A stretch of DNA of 64,000 nucleotides, from assembly GCA_021442155.1 (NCBI GenBank), contig CM038215.1, forward strand, positions 208,748,982 to 208,812,981. The letters run 5' to 3'. Below are positions 47,050-59,600 of the stretch, one piece after another. Below the pieces are notes generated by a model. The model did no database searches. It saw only the letters and a program-made list of their open reading frames with translations, and was not told the DNA's origin. The translations under genes were made by a program, and so were the position numbers. Origin of the DNA: Cymbidium sinense (Eukaryota; Streptophyta; Magnoliopsida; Asparagales; Orchidaceae). The stretch's first letter is position 1, and the number at the start of each line of letters is the position of its first letter.

Positions 47050-48960
47050 GCTCTTTAAAGTTAATAATTTCACTCAAGGATGCATTTAAGGGGAATTCTT
47101 GATAAGTAAAAACATGTCATTATTTTGATTTGATTTTATTAGGTTTATTAATGGTGGACTTTTGCTTTAATGATTATTATCCAATATAATAGTCTATATA
47201 CAGAGTGTCAATCCACATGACAAAGAGTGAATCACTAATACTAAGTAAAATGATTGGCCAATTTATAGAAAGCTTATGTGATAATAATTACTAACTTATT
47301 AAGGAATCAACAAAGAGTATGATGGGCCCAATATGGTAAAATGCATAAGAGAAGGAAGTCCAAGAAAAGGTGTACAAAATCATCTTATAGTCCATACAAT
47401 CATATTAGAATAAGAAAACAAAGATAACAAAAAGACAAATGATATGAACAATCATAGTCTATGTTGCACAAACACTACCAAAATAAGGTATGCAGCGTTT
47501 GACACGTGTTGGACATAGACACCGGTTCGACACGCCTTCGACATGTGTCGAACATAACAAAGAAGTATCCGATTAAAATAATATTTAAAAATTAAAGAGA
47601 TATGCATGTCCTAAATAATTGAATTAATATTATATAAAAATAGTTTTAAATATAATTTGTTATATTTTAAGTTATTGTAAAGAGTTTTGAAAATTTAGAG
47701 AATGAGAATTGAGCAAAAAAGAGGAAATAATAAGAAATATTTATTATAATTAATAAAATTATAAAAATTATCATTAAATTTATAAATTTAGAATTGATAA
47801 TAAATTTTATTCATTCTAAAAAATATAATAAAGAAATCTTTTAGATCTAAATAGAGGCCTCACAACACGCAATAATACAAAGAAATATAATATCACCAAT
47901 AACATAATATTGCAAAGTTTACACATTGACCTTGTAGAAGTAAAGAGCAATAGCCATGCTTTTGGTACTTACATATGAATATCTCTATCCTAATACAAGA
48001 CATTTATATAGTGGCACAACAAATCATAAAATGTATAATAATAAATCTTAGATTCTAATGACACTCATTGTAGCCTCGTCTTGAGCATTAAAGAATTTGT
48101 ACATGAGAGATTTTGGCTAAACTATATCGTGCCTATACTAAGAGGCTAAATAGTTGTGGACTATCACAACACTTAAGTGTGTGCATAAGTCTGTATATGC
48201 TAAAGTTGACTTATATAATTTTGATGACTTACCATATTGCCTTATTTATAAAAATTTGATTATTCTATGGCTTATCACTTTATTATTAATTAAAGTGATA
48301 GACTTTAAGATAAATAAACTCATTAGATTATCTTATAAAATATTTCTATTATCAATTGAACTTTCATCTAATAATGTTAATCAGTTGGATCATAATTATA
48401 AGTAGATCTTCACACTAATGGGACATACCCTAGCATAAAGGGCCAACATTACTTTATATACTTGAAAATACATTAATATGTTATAGATAGTTGAAACTAT
48501 CAACTATTAGGTGTGGGATTCAAATATTCAAATATGATATGAACACTCAAGGATAGATATATTATGAATATATGAAAGAATATTTAAGGTATAAGGTGGT
48601 GTTTTGAACAAAAATAACCTATTTGAAAAAAGAAATAATAAAACCAAGAGTAGGTATATACTTAAACTCACAATGTTTAACCACATGATGTGATTGAACT
48701 ATAGAATGATTTTGTTAAAAATGGTTTAAATTAATCGACTAATTTGACCAAAAGTGGCATTAGCTAAATTATATTTAAACTTCATTCTATAGACAATGAA
48801 GTCCATAAAGGGAGTATTAGTATGGTCATAAAAATATATTTACTTAATGAATATAATGAGCCATTTAAGTATGATTAGTCTAAAGTAATTACTTAGTTAA
48901 ACACGCATGGCTATATATATAGGGTTAATTTATATAATCAAACATAGACTAGAATAATTT
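47050..48960. repeat. Long direct repeat, left copy (unknown family)
   Basis: Matches 53050-55360 in the same orientation in several blocks: ACTCAAGGATGCATTT (47072) with ACTCAAGGATATTTCT (53092); GGACTATCACAACACTTAAG (48157) with GGACTATCACATCACCTAAC (54687); AATTTGACCAAAAGTGGCAT (48738) with GAATTTGACCAAAGGTGGTAT (55270, shown in part). Non-coding in all frames. A GACAC-rich patch (47498-47552, GTTTGACACGTGTTGG, TTCGACACGCC) has no partner in the other copy. Could be LTRs or leaders of an old element. Confidence 0.55.
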
Positions 48961-50387
48961 GAATTCAGATAAATCAAGACAAGAATTGTTGTAATAATGT
49001 AGTGGACTATATAATCCTAATCTAATGCATAAATAAATACACTAAAGGTGTACAAATAAACTAACGCAATGCAATGTTCTAATAGGATTTTTGTTGTAGT
49101 TTTAGGTGAAGGATGTTACTAATCCCAATGAAACTATTCAACTTAATGTGAAGGATGTTACTAATTATAGCTTTTTATTTAAATAATCCATTTTTTAAAT
49201 TAAAATAAATAAATAGTTTTAAATTTAAAATTTATGGCAATTAAAAATTATTAGTGCTCCTTTTATAGAACAACTATATGAATGAGATAACACACTTAAA
49301 TGATTATAAAATAAATCTATTTAAAGTATTTTAATATTTAAAAATATCAAAAGATGTCAAATAACTTCTAATAAATTGGTTGAGGCTATGAACATCCTAA
49401 CACACCTCTAGAAGGCATCACATGTTAGGGCTATTTTCACTTAAAAATTATAAATATCATGCAAATAATTTAATTAGTGCTTAAAAATTTTTGAGAAGTG
49501 CTTTTAGCTTGAGAAATTAATCATAATTTTTGGAGAATTATGAAATTATTTAAATAGCTATAAAATTTAAGCATAATAAAAATGGAATCATCAAGTAATT
49601 TCAAAATTTATCAAAAAATTTAGGGAAGTACAAAAACATGCTTGGGGCATTCATTAACCTTTTTTTTAAGAATTTTTTACTTTAAATTTTAGCATTTTAA
49701 AATTCTAAAATTTTTAATTTGAAAATTCATAAGTTACAAAAAAAAAAAAAAAATCAAATGGACTTGGGGCTTCTAGAGTGGGTCTAAAGTGAGCTTATAA
49801 ACTTCCCTAATAAGTTTAAGAATTTTCTAAATTTATTAGATATAATAATTAATTTTTTAATAATAGAAAATGAATAAATTTTTGAGAAATGATATTACTT
49901 CTAAAATCTTCAACTAACATTATAACTAATTTTAAATTTTTATTTAATTTATATTAATATTTATATCATAATAAAATTCTTATGAGAATACATTAAAGGG
50001 GATCGGATGAAACCGTAGCCTAGCTTGATCAGGGATGTTGATTTAAAATCAATAAATCTAATTTTATCTTCTATATCTTATAACTTTATAAATCTAAAAT
50101 GATTGCATGAATTGGTGCACCAATGAGATGATTGCAATTAGTAGGGGCAACCTAAACACAGTTGCATGGCTAAAATTGTCCCTCTTGAATTTTATAATTT
50201 TCCTTATATGAGATAGTCAAATTAGTCATTTGCCCTAGCTAAATTTTTTTTTTCTCTTTACTTTTATCATAATATATATAAATTTTCCAATTTTGAGAAT
50301 TGATGTTGGTTTCACCCCTGGCCAATCGGGATAGCTCTAGGAGGTAAAAGGTTATAATCCCATGTGTTGCACTCTAATAATTGAGAT
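48961..50387. other. AT-rich stretch, nothing recognised
   Basis: No coding frame, RNA gene or transposon end was seen. It has a local doubling of GTGAAGGATGTTACTAAT (about 49106 and 49148) and an A-run at 49737-49753. Confidence 0.5.
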
Positions 50388-51830
50388 CTAAGTCATAACA
50401 ACCCAAGCTGATACAACCAATCATATCGAAGTGGCTTCCTGTCAAAGTCACAATAGTGGATAAATTACCCAAGATATATTTAGAATAAATTCTTTTTCTT
50501 TAAATCTCACAAACACAGAGCCACTTTATATCATCAATATATAATAAATAAAAATATTAACATATTCTAATTAATCTCAAAAAAAACTATACAATAGAAG
50601 AAAGCATATATAACAACATTATATAATCTCTCTATCAACAAAGTAGGTCTATCACCATGATGGCCAAAAATATATATAAAATAACAACATGTCTAAGGTT
50701 AGACTCTCAATAGTAACCAATAGCTTCTACATAACTTGATCCTTGCTCTTTCCTAAAATAACACATGTAAATAAAATAATGGTGTGTAATCACAGCTTAG
50801 TGACCCCTCAAAATCTACTATATTTTTTAATACATAAAAAAATAGATATTCAATAAAAATATCATCTTATAAATAATAAAATGTACTTTGAGATAATTAA
50901 AATAACATCTAAATAGGTTGTGTGTTATGTATGTCAAGTATAATGTAAGTATAAGAACTAGTGTTAATAGTAATCATATATCAAGCAATAGTGTAAGCAA
51001 CATGATGTTAGAAATAAATTAAAATAACATGAAATAATACTTTTTTTCATTTAGACTATTTTATACCTTTTCCATCATTTTTTTATACCTCCACTTATTT
51101 ATATTTCTCCTTTTGTCCTTGTATCTCTACTTTCACCTATACCTCCACTTGTTTACATATGTTTATGCATATAAAATGCATAGATGAATAATTATATAGG
51201 TCCATAAGCTCTTATAACTTCACTTGAATATACATAAAAAATAACCATCCAACACAGAGTGTTATCAATTTTAGCATATATAAATATAACCAAATATGTT
51301 GTAGAAATCTATAAATATTAGTATGTACAATTAAAAGTAAAATTTACAAGTAAATTAAGGTACATACTTTAACAATCATAATTTATAAAATCATTTATAT
51401 GTAATATCCAGAATAATATTTTTGAAGCTCTTCTTATTTTATAATTAATTTTATTAGGTTAATTTACTCATTAAATTACACAAAAATGCCACACAACATA
51501 AACATATAGTGAAAAATTAATTTCTATAAATCAATATGACCAACATAATCAATCCTATAACATACCAAAAGCTATATGGTGAAAAATGTATAAATGTTTA
51601 GAAAACTAAGTTTAAATAAAATTCAAAAAAATAAAACATCAAAAATACACACATAAATGATGAAATTAAAACTTGAAGTAGAAAAATAATAGCTTACCTA
51701 GAGCGAGACAATTTTTCCAACTAGTCTGATGGATGAAATTAGCTCTACGACCCTTAAAACACTATTTTTCACTCCCTTTCTTTCTCTAAAAGTTGCTCTT
51801 GATTTTGAATATGAAAAAAAAAATCAAGGG
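50388..51830 (-). mobile_element. Possible LTR remnant of a Ty3/gypsy chromovirus
   Basis: Read on the minus strand it has TCTCTAGGTAAGCT-like and GGGGTCACTAAGCTGTGATT words with a TTATTTTATTTACATG stretch, and ends GCTTGGGTTGTTATGAC near 50388-50407. I associate such words with LTRs of plant Del/Tekay-type elements. No second LTR, convincing primer site or coding region was found, so it could be a solo LTR or a chance likeness. Confidence 0.3.
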
Positions 51831-53049
51831 TCTATAAGAATGCTAAGATATGTATATAGATTACTTTTTTTATAAGAAGGGAATTCCAATAATTATTCAA
51901 CTTTTTTTTTACTTTAATTAAATTTTTTTATTAAACTCATTAAAATATTAAAATCCATAACTCATTATCCAAAAAATTATGAAAATATTCATGTAATAGT
52001 AAAGTATTTCTAAAATATAATAGTGAAAATGGTTTGTAAAACAAACACTAAATGGTTTTATAAACTATACTTTTTGGCCAATTAGACTTGGGTCTTGGGG
52101 AAATTTTATTTTATAATAGTTGGATCACACTTAAGACTTTTAAAGAAGCTTACATGTCTAATTGATCCAATTAATTTAATTATTTTGGCCAATTTGATAG
52201 AATTATCCCATGGCCAATTAAGTTGACTTAGGTGTAACTATATAATTTAATAGATTAAATATCCATATAAGGATAATTTTGACATATTAACTCATTTATT
52301 AACCAATATGAATGGCCAATTTGAATCTTTTATGGCTTGGGTATAACCTGAGTCTTGAAATGACCCAAATTAAACTTAGTTAACTTTCTTGATTTACAAA
52401 TGATCATACTTTTATTTAAAGGTTCTAAAAATCATATTGTGCATAAATATGCATGGAACATTCTAGGATTCAGTATAACTAAAGGGGGCTACGATGGGGG
52501 TAAGGCCTAGGATTTCGGCCTTAATATTTTAAAATTCTTAAATAAGTATTGAATAAGTGTGGAAGGCTTGGATTATAGTTTGATAGCTTAGATTGAAGAG
52601 GAAAACCAAGCCCAAGTTCTTAGTCAACTAATAGGGCCTAAAAATCCTAGTTCTAACTTTAAGCTTTTTGAGTGAATAAAATAATTGCCTCCTATACTTG
52701 AAACAACATATAAGCTATAGGGAGATATATCAAAATATATTTTAAGAAAATTATAATTTTTCAAGTTTTTTTTTTCAAGAATTAAAAAAAAAAGAATGGT
52801 TAAGTAGAACCTTAATATATCTAGTAACCTAAGATAAGATATTTGGCTTTGGGAAAAGGGTCTAAGGTTCTAAAAAGATCTGAACAACACTTATAGGTAT
52901 AGTATGAAAAATGTATTAATATGATGATATGGTCTTCGAATGAAATATTTCACAAAAGCATATGAGAAGAGGATCTAGGTAAGGTTTCCATCTTTCATCT
53001 AAACTCATGGTAAATATGCATTTATAAACATGCCATAAAGTTAATAAAA
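51831..53049. other. AT-rich stretch, nothing recognised
   Basis: No gene or element end identified. It separates the LTR-like remnant from the right copy of the long direct repeat. Confidence 0.5.
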
Positions 53050-55360
53050 AAAATCAATAGTAGAGTGACTAGGTCCCTTCTAGTTAATTACACTCAAGGA
53101 TATTTCTAAGAGAAACTCAATAAGTGGAAACATGCTTTTATTTTAATTTTATTTTTATTATGTTTACAAGGAAGACTTATGATTCATTAATTATTATCAT
53201 AATAGAATAATCTATATACTACTTGTCTATCTGAAAGTCAAAGTGTGAACCACCATAACCAGCTGAAATGGTGACCCAATATACTGAAAACCTATATGAC
53301 AATGATGTCTAAATAACCAAGACTTGTCAAGGAGTACAATGGGCTCAAAGTGGTAAGTGGGTAAGGGAAAGTGATCAAGAAAAATGTAGAAACAACCTTA
53401 GTTTGGATTTCATGAATCCGTCATCTCAACCTATCAAGCCAAAGGTCATTTATCTATGGAAGGTAGTTGACCCAACCCAACTATGAGACACTCTATCAGC
53501 AACCATAAATTCCATCATTTAGAGTTAGCCTCATTACCTCAAACCATAGATAGATGATTTTTGAAGGAAAGCTAGAAAGATGTAGGGTTTGCATTCTATA
53601 CACAAGTAAAGAAATGCCTATAAAAAATGCTATGAACTACTCAAATTTAGACTTACAATTCTATCTATGTAAAACTACGGCTACCTAGCATACTATGACT
53701 CTCTAGGCATAATTAAAATCATGCCTACCTTAAGGCTCTATCCTAAGTTATTTAATATGTTATGTAAGTTATGTTTCCTTAATTTAGGACTTATTATGCA
53801 TTCTTGACTTGCCCATATTTTGTATGTGCACTAATGCCTGGAGATTTAATCATTGGTTAACTCAATCTTACACTTCCTATGAGAGATATAAAAGAGCTAG
53901 ATTAATCTAAAATATTTGGGTAGAGAAAACCATAATTTTAATTTTAAAATATTTTCCTAAATAATTTTAAGTTTATTTATTATTTTACTAAAGTTAATAG
54001 AAAATAGTTTATTTTAGGGGCCTAGCAAAAAATCGTATAAAAACCAAACAATCATAATACAAGAAAGAACATAAAATAGAACAATTAAGCCAGAAAGAAT
54101 AAATAAATATTGTACTATGATGGCTATAAAAAAATAAGTAATAGATTAGTGGAGCTAGCAGATCTATTTATATATACCTCAAATAAAAATAAAAAAGGGG
54201 CAGCCGAGTTATACCCTATAAGCTACATTTTTAGTAATGTATAAGTTCAATTTTCCTCTACTCCTAGTCCTTCTTCTAGCTTAAATTGTATGTTTATTCA
54301 TTAGAACTTGGGTCAGCTTGTTCTGGGTTGAAAAACATAGCTATACTTTATTTTTACATGGAAATGATTTAAAAATGAAATGTTGTAAAGAAAATATCCT
54401 AGACTAAATACAATTATCACAACACAACTAAAGCATCACAAAGAAAATATATAATATTACATATTAATAGTAGCATTTATATCATGATGCATGACCTATA
54501 AAAGTAAAAAAGTAAATGCAATATGGCTATATATCGAGAACCTACAAAAATATTTCTATCTTAATGCAACAAAATATCAATGTGACACAATACAACCCAT
54601 AATAAACATAACAATCAATTAAAGGGTTTGTGTATCAAAGAAACTTAACTCTATCCATCCTATGCTAAGTGGCTACAAGAGTATGGACTATCACATCACC
54701 TAACTGTATGAAAGTCAGTGTATCCTAGTATTAATTTATATGATTCTTACAACTTATCAAACTAAGTTATGTATAGAAACTCAACTATCTTAAGGCTTAT
54801 TAATTCATAGTGAATCAAAGTGATTAGATTTAAGCTAGTTAAGCTTAGTAATTGATCATATGAGACATAGTTATGATTAAAATATTTTCTTAACAAATGA
54901 ACTGTCAACTAATAATAACCAATTAATTATAATCAAAGTTAAGTCCTAGTTCCAATAGGACAAATTCTAACTTAAAGTGGACATCACTTTGGATGCTTGC
55001 ATATGCATTAGTATGATAAAATAGTTGAAATCATAAATTATTTAGTACAGGATACAAGTGTTCTTGAAGATGGATAGGTTCTAAACACATAGAAAAATAT
55101 CCTAGATATCTAAAGAGTAGGGTAGTACTTAACAGAAACTATCTATTTAAAAAAAGAATAAAATGGAACTAAGTGCATTTTTTATACTTGGAACTTAATG
55201 GCATCAATCACAATACTTGGCATAACTATGGGATGATTTTGTTAAGCTGATATGACGTAATCGAGTCAGAATTTGACCAAAGGTGGTATTGACTAGATTT
55301 AAATTAAACTTAATCTGATGGATGACTAAGTTCATAAAAAATAGACTTAACATGATTATA
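53050..55360. repeat. Long direct repeat, right copy (unknown family)
   Basis: Partner of 47050-48960; somewhat longer because 53400-53900 and other pieces have no match. It abuts the inverted LTR fragment on its right, which raises the possibility that it is the leader of the minus-strand element. No coding frame and no primer-binding site were seen. Confidence 0.55.
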
Positions 55361-56634
55361 AGAGTATGTGTGTTGTTTTAATTTCAAGCCATATGGACAG
55401 TATGCATATCATAGGGGGTACTTATTGAAGTGATTAAGTGTTGTATTAAGGTATGATGTATCATCTCAGGAGATGGAAACATCACCTTAAAATGGACCTA
55501 ATTATATAATAAGGACTCCTAAGGTAGATGAGTCCACGTATGTACCAGAGATCTTTCCCCAACTTTACATGGGAAAGTAAAGCAGGGTTTATTTTATGCT
55601 GAGTTCTTTAGATCCCAATAGAAGCAAGCTTCCATAGTTAATTACATCTTGGAAAATGAGAATCTCCTATGAACTCTCTCGATTAAAGTAGTCAATAAGT
55701 ATCTTCAAAGATTTTAAAGCTAGACTATCAAAGGATTAGGTATTTATGAAAATCAAATGGTAGAGTTCAAATAAGTAGACTTGTTTATGGATTCCAAAGG
55801 AGAATAAGTAAGAAACACCCATGATACTAGGAAGCCTAGTGAATGCTTCAGTCTACCCTTTAGTGAGGCTTTATATATTTAAGAGAGACAATTTAATTTT
55901 GTTCAAGTTAAAATCTTACTAGAATGCTAGGGCTTATAGTCCAACAACACAAGGTTGTGAAAATGCCTAAGAGGTGAAGACTTATGCTCATCGCCCGAAG
56001 GAAATAAGTAGCCTCAAAATCTAAATCTAAAATGCTTTAGCACAAGCTAAAAGCATGACCTCAATCTAATCAAAAAAGATGAGATATGATAGTTCACCTC
56101 CACAAGAGAGAATGAACTCACCCGACTCTTCTAAGCTTACAATTGCCTGGAGTAGCCGTCATCTAACACCACCTACAATTTAAAACCATGTAGACTTGTC
56201 TTATGTAGATGGAAGATAGCTATGCTATTATTCAATTAGGAAGGAAGCTTGAATCCTAAACTCATGCCTTAAGAGACTAGATCATGATTGGTATGAAACA
56301 TGACTTAGACTAATGCCATAATTTACAACTTTATAAACCATTTTTGACACATTTATTTTTGGACCAAGGCTTGGGACAATTATGCCTATATGCATGATGA
56401 AATTAAGTTACAGGCTAAATCAATTAGAATAGGTGTTCTCCACTACAAGGGATCACCCTCAAAGGTCAAGCATATCCCTTATCGTGCAAGAGTGGAGACC
56501 CTTTCTATTCAAGAGTGGCACAATATGATATGCATAGTGTGATAACATACAACATTCAGTTAAGGAATTTCTAAATCTTTTATTTATCTTGATTATAGAC
56601 CTAAGCTTTAAGATGAGGTTATGAGTTGTATATG
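55361..56634 (-). mobile_element. Inverted fragment of a Tat terminal repeat (3' part)
   Basis: Reverse complement of the last 1.2 kb of the terminal repeat. GTACCAGAGATCTTTCCCC (55547) is the complement of the AGAATCTCTGGTAC block at 12580; TTCCATAGTTAATTACATC (55631) of the block near 12490; AAGCCTAGTGAATGC (55831) of that near 12300. It reaches the TTATGAGTTG block (A about 11520) at 56620 and then switches abruptly to plus-strand copy D. Confidence 0.8.
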
Positions 56635-59600
56635 TTGACCTCACTTTTGGAGTGAGGACTCATCCTTCATGTTTTAGACTTAGGAACCTTTTAGGCACTT
56701 GGATTTCCCTAGTCATAGGACACTTCTAGTGGATAAGGGAACACGAAACCCATGCTTAGATACTTAGGAAGGAATACCCTAGGCTTACGTTATACCTTAG
56801 GATAAATATGTTTTACCTATCATATGGCCTAAACCAAGACCTATGTTTGTCCACTCATGCAAACCAACCTCAAGCCAACACAACCGACCTCCATAGGATT
56901 CTGTTTCCAGTTCAAGCTCCAAGCTAAGTTGGCTTAAGCCCTAACCTAATTTAATTCCACCATGTTTTTATGGATCCAACCCAAAACTCATTCAAGCAAG
57001 CCAAATCCAATTTGATTGCCACAAAAGCACTCCAAACATTCAATAGACCATTTCAAACTCTTCCAATAGTTATAATCAAATCAATTGAACCAAATGAATC
57101 TAATCAACCCAAGTTAGCCTATTTGACCCAAAAGGTCCAAATGAGCTAAAATCCAAGAAAACCCAAATCAATTACAATCAAACTAACAATCAACCTTAAA
57201 TCCATCATTGAACTCTTCTCAACACCCAATTCAACCCTATTCAACCCAATCAACCCAATTGGTCCACATTACCCAAAGTTTCCTAATTAACAAAATTTAC
57301 TCAAACTTCAATCCAACCTAAATTAGATTAAATCAATCCATCCAATCTTCTCTAACATGATTGTTGATCATCCTTAATTGCCTAAATGCAACTAATTGGG
57401 TCAAACCAAACCAATTTGATCACTTGATCCAAGTTGAACCAATTAACCCATATGGACCAAAATAAACTATATCTCATTCCAACTCCAATCAATTGCAATC
57501 AATGACTCTCAGCAATCATAAATTGAATAATTGAACATGACTCAACCACCAATTGAACCAAACTAAGCTAATTTGGTCTCTTGACCCAAGTTGACCCAAT
57601 TTGACCTAAAGGTCCAAATTTAGTCAAATCAAATCCTAAACCAAATTGATTGAAAAAATGTCTCTAATCAATTATAAATTAATTATTGAACACCATTCAA
57701 CCTTTAATTAAACCCAATTGGGCCAACCTAACCCAATTGACCCCTTTAGCCCAAATTAACCTAAAGGGTCCAATTGGACCAAATCATTCCCAAATCTAAA
57801 TTGATTTAAACCAACACCTACAATTATTCTCAAATGATCAATTGAACCTAAACCAACCCTCCATCCAAGCTAATTTGGCCAATTTGACTAAATTATTCAA
57901 CTTAGCCCATTTGAACCAAATGAACCCATATGAGCCAAAATTAAATCCTCTTCAAATTAAACCAAACCAATTATACCAATACATTCCAAATGATCATTTG
58001 AACATACCCAAACCCTTGGTTTGACCTAATTTGATCAATCGATCAACCTAGCCCAATTGAACCCCATTTGACCCATATGGGTCAAATTGAGCCAAGCCAT
58101 ATCAAACAAAAGATAAACCCAACCAAACTAGGCATGACTCATCCTTGGGTCACCATGGGCCAACCCAAGTGGATCCAACCTATGGTTATCTCGATTTGGG
58201 TCAAAACCCTTGAACCAAGCCACCCAAATAGAATAAAATCCCCATTTGGAGGGGTTCTCCCACTCCCCAAGCCTTGGCAGCCACCTTTGGCCATTCTTGG
58301 ACATGTGGACCACTGACCAAACCTGACCCAAGGCTATTGGGTTCATCCTTGGGTCATGAGAGGGTGAGCTTACCATTATCCTACCATTGGTTCACTTAGA
58401 GGAGGATGTACACCCCATGCCAGCTCCTGCCACTACCTCAGCCTCTCCCACACCTCCATCTCAGTAGTCCACTGCCATCTCCGGCAACCTACCCCAGCCA
58501 GATGACTGCCAAAGGCTAAGCCAATCTCAGCCCTTAGTTCACTTGGGGATAAGAGACTATACTTTTCCCCCATCCATTTAAACTTCATAAAGAGTATCTT
58601 TAAAAGCAATCCCAGAGCTTCTCTCGATCCCCTAGTGCACCCCATCATCGACGTGACTAGCTCTAGTTGGAGATCGAGAGCCCCATTAATCCAACCTCAC
58701 AAAAACTCCACCAAACTCAAATTAACTCTTTCCACACCTTCCCCTCACTCCAGAGAGTTCAAACGAATTGCTCCCCAATTGAATTGATCATTGGAAGGAA
58801 ATCCAAGACCAACTCCAGTGAGTTTTGCGGTGGTGCTTGGTCCATAGAGGAATCAGCGGGGAGGCAGCTCGAGATCTGCTCAACAGGGCTTCATCTCTTC
58901 AATATGAAGCTACCTTAATTGACAGACCACCGATCTTTAGCTCCGGCAAGTTAAAAATCTGGCAAACTGTAGATTTTCCCCTAAGTGTTGATCTTTTATG
59001 AAGTGAATCATGACTTTATGCAATTTCCACCATAAAATCTCCTTAGATTTTCTCTCCACACATTTTGGAGTCGATCCCATCATCTTACGAGCTCAAATCA
59101 AGCAGAGGAAGGTGGTCTATGTCCATCTTCCATCCCTTGGGGGACGACGGATCATCGACCGTCAGTTCTGCATGATTAGAATAAATGATCGTTATTTAAT
59201 TCATTAGATAATTCAATTTAATCCATTCAAAACCATAGGATTAATCCCGGTCATTCGATCTGAGATCAGATGGTAGGGATGAAACTGCATCCATCATCGA
59301 TGACTTAGCTTCAGCATTAGACATTATAAATAACCTTTCCTATGGCACCACGTGGAAAGCATTGTCGCATCAGCTTCCGCATGGCACCAATGGTTTAGAA
59401 GGTTAATTAAGTGTTGAAAATGTCATTAAATAGCTAGGACTTTGAAAATTCATAACTAATCGTAGAAAAATTCAAAAAATACAAATAAACCCATTTTAAA
59501 AAGGGTAAAAAGAGTAGAATTTAATAAAAAAAATCCATAATGTTTGATTAATGAATAGTGGTTAATTAGGATTTGAATTTTAGGTTAATTACTTTAATTA

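Noticed and set aside
47498..47552. GACAC-rich patch as a gene fragment or regulatory array
   Set aside because: Short, no frame, and I could not link it to a named family; noted only inside the direct-repeat entry.
48154..48405. Plus-strand open frame of 83 codons
   Set aside because: AT-rich, Leu/Ile/Lys-dominated, and the matching direct-repeat copy at 54680 does not keep the frame.
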